Assembly (NCBI GenBank): GCA_023301395.1
Contig: JALZUY010000308.1
Span: 1 to 5,694, forward strand
Length of the DNA: 5,694 nucleotides
Direction of reading: 5' to 3'
Origin: Nonlabens sp.
Lineage (GTDB): Bacteria > Bacteroidota > Bacteroidia > Flavobacteriales > Flavobacteriaceae
Shown: positions 1 to 4,365 of the stretch, piece after piece
How positions within the stretch are numbered: position 1 is the first letter of the stretch
Layout: each line of letters begins with the position of its first letter
Notes under the pieces: generated by a model
What the model saw: the letters and a program-made list of their open reading frames with translations, nothing else
What the model was told of the DNA's origin: nothing
Databases searched by the model: none
Made by a program: the position numbers and the translations under genes

Positions 1-1060
1 ATAGATCATATAAATCAATTTGCTTAACAGATGTATTTAAAGCTTCTACGCTTACTAAATCAGAGGAAGGATTAGGGAATATTTTAATTTCAATTTTCTC
101 TACAGTTATTTCATCATCAACACTTAACGTACTATTATAGTTGTAGGTCGTTCTTCTTGATGGTTCGTAAGACATAGTCGTGTTATTATAACTAGAATCA
201 ACACTAGTAAGTAACTTATTTATATAAGGATTATCTTCTATTACATATCTTAATCCTGTAATGTCTTTAAATGGATGATCTAGCGTACTCATTAAAATAG
301 ATGTATCATAGGTGTAATCTTCTTTATGATTAGGCGTGGTTACCGGATTATATGAACCTATTTCACTAAGTCTATTTAGATTAGTATCTAGAATATAATC
401 TGTTCTTTCATCTTCTATGTAGTTAGTTCCATTAAAATTTTCATAAGAACTTCTAGTAATTAAATTATTAGAGTTTCTAGTAAATACTTGTCTAGCTTCT
501 ATTGTAAAACTTCCATTTACTATTTCTTCATTTATAACTTCTGTAATTACTCCAGAGGAATTATATGTTACAGTGTTTTTTTCTTCATCTTCCCATTGAG
601 AATTGTTCCATACTTGATATATAAGACTGTTAATTCGTCCATTTTGATAGGTAAGCACCTCTCTATCGTTGTTAAGATAATTACTGCCATTATATTCTTG
701 ATATAAAATGATAGTAATATTTCCTTGTCCATTATAAGTATAAGTGGCTCTATCATCTGGTACAAACTGTCCGGTAGCACTATCATATTCCTCAAAGGTT
801 TCAGTTACAACTTTATTGTTAGAGTTATAGGTATAGTTAGTGCGATCGCTAGGTGCCCAAATACTAGTTGTTTGATCATAAGAGTAATAGATATCTGATG
901 CAAGATTACCGTTTGTGTCATAAGTATAATCATAACCATCGTTAACCATATAGGTTCCTGTAACAGCATCGTAATATTCAGAAACTGAAGATAAAAGCTG
1001 GTTTTGAGCAAATAAAAAGCTGCTGGTAAATAAAAATAGAATAAGAGTAATTTTTTTCAT
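1..1060 (-). CDS. Secreted repeat protein with T9SS type A C-terminal sorting domain (3' end cut by window)
   Basis: The frame is open from an ATG at 1060-1058 to the left edge (353 codons visible, no stop), so the gene is partial at its C-terminus. Residues 1-18 form a typical signal peptide (MKK, a hydrophobic stretch, then FA before QN). Residues 29-235 are about seven degenerate units of 28-32 residues. Each has an E-Y/F-(D/N)-x-x-(T/N)-G opening, a D-x-R or D-E-R centre, and a T-Y-(D/N)-x-N-G-N-like turn; a further unit lies near 289-312. Around residues 319-353 the motif IFPNPSSDLVSVEAL followed by KQIDLYDL matches the start of the T9SS type A sorting domain. That domain is usually 70-80 residues, so about 40 are probably missing. 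Inference: it is exported by Sec, crosses the outer membrane by T9SS, and is released or anchored at the surface. The repeats resemble YD/RHS-type beta-strand units, but I see no RHS core or toxin domain. Function is unknown; adhesion or glycan binding is possible but unproven. Confidence 0.88.
   Translation of the reverse strand, partial: MKKITLILFLFTSSFLFAQNQLLSSVSEYYDAVTGTYMVNDGYDYTYDTNGNLASDIYYSYDQTTSIWAPSDRTNYTYNSNNKVVTETFEEYDSATGQFVPDDRATYTYNGQGNITIILYQEYNGSNYLNNDREVLTYQNGRINSLIYQVWNNSQWEDEEKNTVTYNSSGVITEVINEEIVNGSFTIEARQVFTRNSNNLITRSSYENFNGTNYIEDERTDYILDTNLNRLSEIGSYNPVTTPNHKEDYTYDTSILMSTLDHPFKDITGLRYVIEDNPYINKLLTSVDSSYNNTTMSYEPSRRTTYNYNSTLSVDDEITVEKIEIKIFPNPSSDLVSVEALNTSVKQIDLYDL
356..976 (-). 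repeat. Protein-level tandem repeats of about 30 residues in the secreted protein
   Basis: Codons 29-235 of the secreted protein divide into units starting near residues 29, 58, 90, 121, 149, 178 and 207. Comparable segments are YDAVTGTYMVNDGYDYTYD, YDSATGQFVPDDRATYTYN, YNGSNYLNNDREVLTYQN and FNGTNYIEDERTDYILD. Spacing is 28-32 residues and identity between units is low, with only the aromatic, Asn/Gly and acidic-Arg positions kept. The copies have therefore diverged at DNA level and are not a recent slippage array. A last, weaker unit (YNNTTMSYEPSRRTTYNYN) lies apart at about 125-196. The periodicity suggests a repeated beta-hairpin or solenoid fold, which is inference. Confidence 0.75.
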
Positions 1061-1083
1061 AATTATAAATTTTAGAGTAGGAT

Positions 1084-1114
1084 CAAATTTATCTATCATA
1101 GGAATGTCATAAAA
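1084..1114 (-). promoter_or_regulatory. Probable promoter of the secreted T9SS-cargo gene
   Basis: Read on the minus strand, TAAATTTG at 1091-1084 matches the Bacteroidota -7 consensus TAnnTTTG at every fixed position. TTTT lies 19 bases upstream at 1114-1111, a one-mismatch version of the -33 TTTG element. Transcription would start near 1077, giving a leader of roughly 15-20 nt that ends in an A/T-rich run before the ATG at 1060. No Shine-Dalgarno sequence is visible, as expected in this phylum. Confidence 0.6.
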
Positions 1115-1135
1115 TACCCCAAATGGGGTATTTTA
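1110..1135. promoter_or_regulatory. Perfect inverted repeat (11-bp stem, 4-nt loop), candidate operator
   Basis: AAAATACCCC at 1111-1120 is repeated as its exact complement GGGGTATTTT at 1125-1134 around an AAAT loop. T1110 and A1135 add an eleventh pair. The G/C block stands out in very A/T-rich DNA. The site abuts or overlaps the presumed -33 element of the minus-strand gene, where an activator or repressor could act. The A-run/stem/T-run shape also resembles a short bidirectional terminator. However, both flanking genes are transcribed away from it, so a regulatory role is the better guess. Confidence 0.5.
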
Positions 1136-1212
1136 ATATTAATCTTTAATTATCTAATTATAACTAATAAGAAAGAGCTCTGAATTATTAGGAAAACACT
1201 TTTAGAAAAGAC

Positions 1213-1258
1213 TTATTCATAAGGATATTGCTTAGAAAATCAATTTCCTTATGAATAA
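1213..1258. promoter_or_regulatory. Long inverted repeat upstream of porQ
   Basis: The arms are 1213-1230 (TTATTCATAAGGATATTG) and 1241-1258 (CAATTTCCTTATGAATAA), around a 10-nt loop. Seventeen of 18 positions pair; the exception is T1226 facing T1245. The outer 12 pairs are perfect. No U-tract follows on either strand, so it is not a classic terminator. It ends 49 bases before the porQ start. If transcription starts just before porQ, it is a DNA site upstream of the promoter; if it starts further up, it forms a leader hairpin. The sequence alone does not decide. Confidence 0.5.
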
Positions 1259-1282
1259 CTAGCAACACACTCAAAAATAAAT

Positions 1283-1290
1283 TAAACTTG
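1283..1290 (+). promoter_or_regulatory. Possible -7 element for the porQ-cmk transcript
   Basis: TAAACTTG fits TAnnTTTG with one mismatch (C for T at the fifth position) and lies 17 bases before the GTG start of porQ. That implies a leader of only about 10 nt. I find no TTTG or TTG at the expected -33 distance, so this is a weak call. The real promoter could lie above the 1213-1258 hairpin. Confidence 0.3.
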
Positions 1291-1307
1291 CAGTCGTTAT
1301 TCTATCA

Positions 1308-2339
1308 GTGAATTTATCTCAATCCCACATATCGTTTTTATTGATCTTGATTCTGTCTACCGCTTTTGCACAAGCGCAAATAGGAGGAAGAACTACCTAT
1401 CAATTTCTCAATCTTCCATCGAGTACTAAACAGGCTGCATTAGGTGGTCGCGTGCTTACTGGTGTGGATTATGATCCATCGTCGGGAATATTTAATCCTG
1501 CGACGATTAACCCTAAAATGGATAATCAACTACAAGTTAATTATGCTAACTATCTAGGCGATGTGAATTATGGAACAGCCAGTTATGCATACACTTGGGA
1601 TCGACATGTACAAACTTTTCATGTAGGTGTTACCTATTTGGACTATGGAACTTTTAATGGTTTTAATGAACAAGGAATTGCTACCGGAGAATTTGGTGGT
1701 AATGACGTAGCAATATCTGCTGGATATGCTTATAATATTCCATTTTCTGATATTTACATAGGAGCAAATGTGAAATTAATTTCTTCAAAGTTAGAGCAAT
1801 ATTCCTCATTAGGTGGAGCAATTGATTTTGGAGCGCTGTATTATAATGAAGATAAAGACATTAGAATCGCATTTGTAGTGCGCAACATAGGTACCCAGTT
1901 TACTCCTTATAATGAGGTTTATGAAAAGTTACCACTAGAGGTTGCTGTAGGTTTTTCAAATAATATGAGAAATTTACCATTACGCTTACACGTGACCTTT
2001 GAGAATTTACAATTCTGGAATATTGCGTTTTCAAATGATGCCAATGCACAGACCGATCTTGATGGAAACACTATAGAAGATAAGCCAGGTTTTTTCAATA
2101 ATGCATTGCGACATACAGTATTTGGAGTAGAGATTTTTCCCGAAAAAGCTTTCCAAGTTAGAATAGGATATAATTTTCGTAGAGCACAAGAGTTGAGTAT
2201 TCAAGATACCAGAGCTTTTTCTGGAATCAGTGGTGGATTCTCCTTAAAGATTAATAAAATGCGTTTTAGTTATACACATGCTAGATATACACTGGCGGCA
2301 CATACGAGCCTTTTTGGTGTGAATATAAATTTACAATAA
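1308..2339 (+). CDS. porQ: Type IX secretion system protein PorQ
   Basis: PorQ is an outer-membrane beta-barrel protein of the FadL-like group. In Porphyromonas gingivalis it works with PorZ, PorU and PorV in the T9SS attachment complex, which cleaves cargo sorting domains and anchors cargo at the surface. The 343-residue product has a signal peptide (hydrophobic core about residues 9-20, cleavage near AFAQA/Q). The family-typical segment follows at about 28-66: TYQFLNLPSSTKQAALGG, then D-Y-D-P-S-S-G-I-F-NPA. The remainder is alternating, aromatic-rich beta-strand sequence, and the length is normal for PorQ. The start is GTG: an in-frame TAA lies at 1278-1280 with no ATG between, and later TTG codons would destroy the signal peptide. 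Its stop overlaps the cmk start by one base. The divergent neighbour is a likely T9SS substrate. The gene appears intact. Confidence 0.9.
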   Translation: MNLSQSHISFLLILILSTAFAQAQIGGRTTYQFLNLPSSTKQAALGGRVLTGVDYDPSSGIFNPATINPKMDNQLQVNYANYLGDVNYGTASYAYTWDRHVQTFHVGVTYLDYGTFNGFNEQGIATGEFGGNDVAISAGYAYNIPFSDIYIGANVKLISSKLEQYSSLGGAIDFGALYYNEDKDIRIAFVVRNIGTQFTPYNEVYEKLPLEVAVGFSNNMRNLPLRLHVTFENLQFWNIAFSNDANAQTDLDGNTIEDKPGFFNNALRHTVFGVEIFPEKAFQVRIGYNFRRAQELSIQDTRAFSGISGGFSLKINKMRFSYTHARYTLAAHTSLFGVNINLQ

Positions 2340-3028
2340 TGAGTGATAAAATTACCATCGCCATTGACGGACATTCCAGTACGGGAAAGAGTACCGCTGC
2401 AAAACAACTCGCACAACGTTTAAAGTATATTTATGTAGATACTGGCGCTATGTATCGTGCTATTTCTTTTTTCGCTTTAAGCGAAAAAATATACAGAGAT
2501 AATCATCTTCATTCTCAAGAACTAGTAGATTCATTAAATAAGATTAAGATAAGTTTTCAATACAATAAAGAAACTGATCGTGCCGATGTTTATTTGAATG
2601 GAGAAAATATAGAGAAACAAATACGCACGCTAGAGGTAAGCAGTATAGTAAGTCTCGTTGCTGAAATCTCAGAGGTACGTGCAAAGCTTGTAGCTCAACA
2701 GCAAGAAATGGGAAAAGAAAAAGGAGTTGTGATGGATGGTCGCGACATAGGGACCGTAGTCTTCCCAGATGCCGAACTAAAAGTATTCATGACTGCAGCA
2801 CCAGAAGTACGAGCACAAAGACGTTATGATGAACTCATAGAACGTGGTGATGATGTCGTTTATGAAGAAGTCCTTAAAAACGTCATAGAAAGAGATCATA
2901 TAGATTCTACAAGAGAAGATAGTCCATTAACTCAAACAGAAGATGCAATGCTTCTTGATACCAGTAAAATGAGTAGAGAAGAGCAATTTGGACAACTAAT
3001 CTCTTGGGTTAGTAAAGCGATGAGGTAA
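2339..3028 (+). CDS. cmk: Cytidylate kinase, (d)CMP kinase
   Basis: Cytosolic kinase that transfers phosphate from ATP to CMP or dCMP, giving CDP or dCDP for nucleic-acid synthesis and pyrimidine salvage. The 229-residue length is typical of the bacterial Cmk family. Residues 11-19 form the P-loop GHSSTGKST, the Bacteroidota variant of the GPSGAGKGT type. D34-TGAMYR is the conserved NMP-binding motif. The inserted NMP-binding region spans about 55-125. DGRDIGTVVFPDA (133-145) is the family signature, and R161/R162 with ERDHIDSTREDSPL (184-197) supply the lid and arginine positions that contact phosphates. The ATG shares its A with the TAA stop of porQ (TAATG), indicating translational coupling in one transcript. 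The kinase has no obvious secretion role, so its link to porQ is positional. No clear hairpin terminator follows; the next 117 bases carry decayed repeats. Confidence 0.96.
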   Translation: MSDKITIAIDGHSSTGKSTAAKQLAQRLKYIYVDTGAMYRAISFFALSEKIYRDNHLHSQELVDSLNKIKISFQYNKETDRADVYLNGENIEKQIRTLEVSSIVSLVAEISEVRAKLVAQQQEMGKEKGVVMDGRDIGTVVFPDAELKVFMTAAPEVRAQRRYDELIERGDDVVYEEVLKNVIERDHIDSTREDSPLTQTEDAMLLDTSKMSREEQFGQLISWVSKAMR

Positions 3029-3036
3029 TTCGGCAA

Positions 3037-3124
3037 CGTCATTCAAAGTAGAGCGAAGAAATCTGATTTATAGAAATTACTAAGGCTTTTCGAAAACTGT
3101 CATTTCACACTTGATACGGAATCT
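3037..3124. repeat. Two degenerate copies of an intergenic GTCATT...GAAATCT-type repeat
   Basis: Copy one (3037-3064) begins CGTCATTCAAAG and ends GCGAAGAAATCT. Copy two (3098-3124) begins TGTCATTTCACACTTG and ends CGGAATCT. Both share the GTCATT head and GAAATCT/GGAATCT tail of short palindromic repeats that are widespread between genes in many Bacteroidota (of the form GTCATCCTGAACTTG...CAGGATCT). The internal palindrome is eroded. They lie between the convergent ends of cmk and the membrane-protein gene, the usual place for such elements. Assignment rests on remembered family shape, not on a search. Confidence 0.45.
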
Positions 3125-3145
3125 GTTGGTTCTTTAACAATATTA

Positions 3146-3667
3146 TTAATCCAGTTTCATGAAAGAGCCAGTAGAAATGGTAACATGTAAATTTATCATG
3201 TTTTCAAATTTATAACTTTTCCCTTTACAACTTGTAATCCTATAGAAATTGCCTTTGTTATAATTATACAATTTTTTTTGAAAATCAGTTAATGAGTCTT
3301 GATTAATTTCTGGATATTCAATGGTGAAAATGCCATAATAAGAACGCTCTATTTTTAATCGTTGTTCTCTAGTAAACAAGCTATCATCTGTTATTTCAAA
3401 GACAAATTCTGGATAATTAGAGAATTGTTTGTCGTAGATAGTTTTATAAGTCCCGTTGGGAATATCGCAATTAGAATTATTGGAATAAGCTGTTGATTGA
3501 GTTCGTAGTTCAGCAATCTTAGACTGTGTATGTTTATCATTCATCTCTATCATGAATAATACAAAAAAAACCAATCCAATTATGAAGCCAATGCATCCTA
3601 AAAAGATTAAAAGGTTATTAGTAAATAATAGTGATTTTGGAATATGATGATTCTCTTTTTCTTTCAT
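3146..3667 (-). CDS. Single-pass membrane protein of unknown function
   Basis: I do not recognise a named family. The 173-residue product starts with a short, basic cytoplasmic segment (MKEKENHHIPK), then one strong transmembrane helix at about residues 16-40. A polar linker runs to about 66, and a C-terminal domain of about 105 residues is predicted to lie outside the inner membrane. That domain begins CDIPNGTYKT, contains FVFEITDDSLFTR, IERSYYG and FYRITSCKGKSYKFE, and ends TGSFMKLD. The C-x(n)-NGTY opening and TGSF-MK ending recall small beta-rich flavobacterial hypothetical proteins, but that is an impression only. Cys67 and Cys147 are both extracytoplasmic and could form a disulphide. 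The ATG at 3667 follows the upstream DUF1801 stop by three bases (TAATAAATG), so the two genes are almost certainly co-transcribed. Confidence 0.75.
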   Translation of the reverse strand: MKEKENHHIPKSLLFTNNLLIFLGCIGFIIGLVFFVLFMIEMNDKHTQSKIAELRTQSTAYSNNSNCDIPNGTYKTIYDKQFSNYPEFVFEITDDSLFTREQRLKIERSYYGIFTIEYPEINQDSLTDFQKKLYNYNKGNFYRITSCKGKSYKFENMINLHVTISTGSFMKLD

Positions 3668-3670
3668 TTA

Positions 3671-4129
3671 TTATTTCTTAATCGCAGTCTCATAAATCGC
3701 AATCCATTCTTTTACCGTCATTTTACGGCATAATTCAGCAATCAATTCTAGTGGAATTTCATTTACCTTCTTAAAACGAATACAGCTTTTCCCCATATCC
3801 AGTTTGTACTTAGAATGTCTATGGAATTGTTCCTTGAACCATTCCATAAGTTCAGGACTAGCATATATCCCAGAATGATATAAAGCAATAAAGTTCTTTT
3901 GAGAAGCGATGTTTATAAATGGAAGTGGTGTCCACTCTTTGCCCACATGGTAACCAGGTTCGTAATTATGTTTAGGAACATAATAGCCTAGCATGCCATA
4001 AAGTATTCCTTCTTCAAAACCATCGGGTAAGTTTTTCAATACTATATCTCGTAAGTCCTTTATAGGTTGAATACGATCTTCTGGAAGTTGTTCTAAATAT
4101 TCTTGTGGAGTTGTGGCTTTTGATGTCAT
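3671..4129 (-). CDS. DUF1801 (YdhG-like) domain protein
   Basis: A 152-residue soluble protein made almost entirely of the DUF1801/YdhG-like domain. The N-terminal TTPQEYLEQLPEDR (6-19) and the helix PIKDLRDIVLKNLPDGFEEGILYGMLGYYVP (22-52) fit the family pattern. So do the beta segment LPFINIASQKNFIALYHSGI (69-88) and the strongly conserved block K-L-DMGKSCIRFKK (109-121) with IPLELIAELC (125-134). No signal peptide or membrane segment is present, so it is cytosolic. The family fold resembles frataxin, and Bacillus subtilis YdhG (Fra) has been described as an iron-handling frataxin-like protein. Many other members are uncharacterised, so I give no function. It is the first gene of a two-gene unit with the downstream membrane protein, and has its own probable promoter just beyond the terminator of the VWA gene. 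Confidence 0.88.
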   Translation of the reverse strand: MTSKATTPQEYLEQLPEDRIQPIKDLRDIVLKNLPDGFEEGILYGMLGYYVPKHNYEPGYHVGKEWTPLPFINIASQKNFIALYHSGIYASPELMEWFKEQFHRHSKYKLDMGKSCIRFKKVNEIPLELIAELCRKMTVKEWIAIYETAIKK

Positions 4130-4146
4130 GATTTAATTAATATTCT

Positions 4147-4176
4147 CAATATTACATAGAATATGCATAAAACAAA
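4147..4176 (-). promoter_or_regulatory. Probable promoter of the DUF1801-membrane protein operon
   Basis: On the minus strand, TTTG at 4176-4173 is followed after 18 bases by TAATATTG at 4154-4147. This fits the Bacteroidota -33 TTTG and -7 TAnnTTTG arrangement with one mismatch in the -7 element. The predicted leader is about 10-15 nt to the ATG at 4129. The TTTG lies inside the U-tract of the preceding terminator, so the end of one transcript and the promoter of the next overlap. Confidence 0.5.
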
Positions 4177-4245
4177 AAACGGCGCAGATAATGAAAAGTG
4201 CTTTTGGCTTCTAAGCCTTTTCATCGTTTCCATCTGCGCCGTTTT
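4173..4245 (-). terminator. Long nested intrinsic terminator of the VWA gene
   Basis: The outer stem pairs 4176-4189 with 4232-4245: 14 perfect pairs with a GGCGCAGA core and A/T ends. Inside, 4191-4198 (ATGAAAAG) pairs perfectly with 4217-4224 (CTTTTCAT), separated from the outer stem by an asymmetric bulge (one base on one side, seven on the other). The 18-nt apex contains further self-complementary pieces (GGCT...AGCC at 4206-4216; AAAAG/CTTTT at 4194-4205) that could form alternative hairpins. On the minus strand the stem runs into TTTTTTGTTTT, a good U-tract, which fits termination of the VWA transcript 120 bases after its stop. The structure is longer and more G/C-rich than a minimal terminator, so it could also stabilise the 3' end or be processed into a small RNA. 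Confidence 0.8.
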
Positions 4246-4365
4246 GAAAAATATTAGACGTAAAGATGTTGAGTTAATTACAACTAAACAACCCTTTTAA
4301 AACTTATGTTTTTTTAATTATATTAAATATCTGACTTCTAATAGATTGAAATTAATTTTATAAAT
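4246..4365 (-). other. A/T-rich 3' untranslated stretch of the VWA transcript
   Basis: These 120 bases lie between the VWA stop codon and its terminator. They are very A/T-rich and hold no convincing open reading frame, promoter or strong hairpin. The best self-complementarity is AGTT/AACT near 4272-4285, too weak to call. Confidence 0.5.

Noticed and set aside
488..1011. Short open frames at 488-706 (plus), 568-795 (minus) and 805-1011 (minus)
   Set aside because: They lie wholly inside the secreted-protein gene in other frames, have low-complexity translations with no domain or export logic, and are shadows of that gene.
1..1060. RHS/YD-repeat toxin or polymorphic toxin
   Set aside because: The repeats have a YD-like look, but there is no RHS core signature, no C-terminal toxin domain and no adjacent immunity gene; the visible end is a T9SS sorting domain.
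1110..1135. Intrinsic terminator
   Set aside because: The shape fits weakly, but both adjacent genes are transcribed away from it and the T-run is interrupted, so it was listed as a candidate regulatory site.
3087..3096. TTTTCGAAAA palindrome as a cmk terminator
   Set aside because: It has no loop, a stem of A/T pairs only apart from CG, and no following U-tract.
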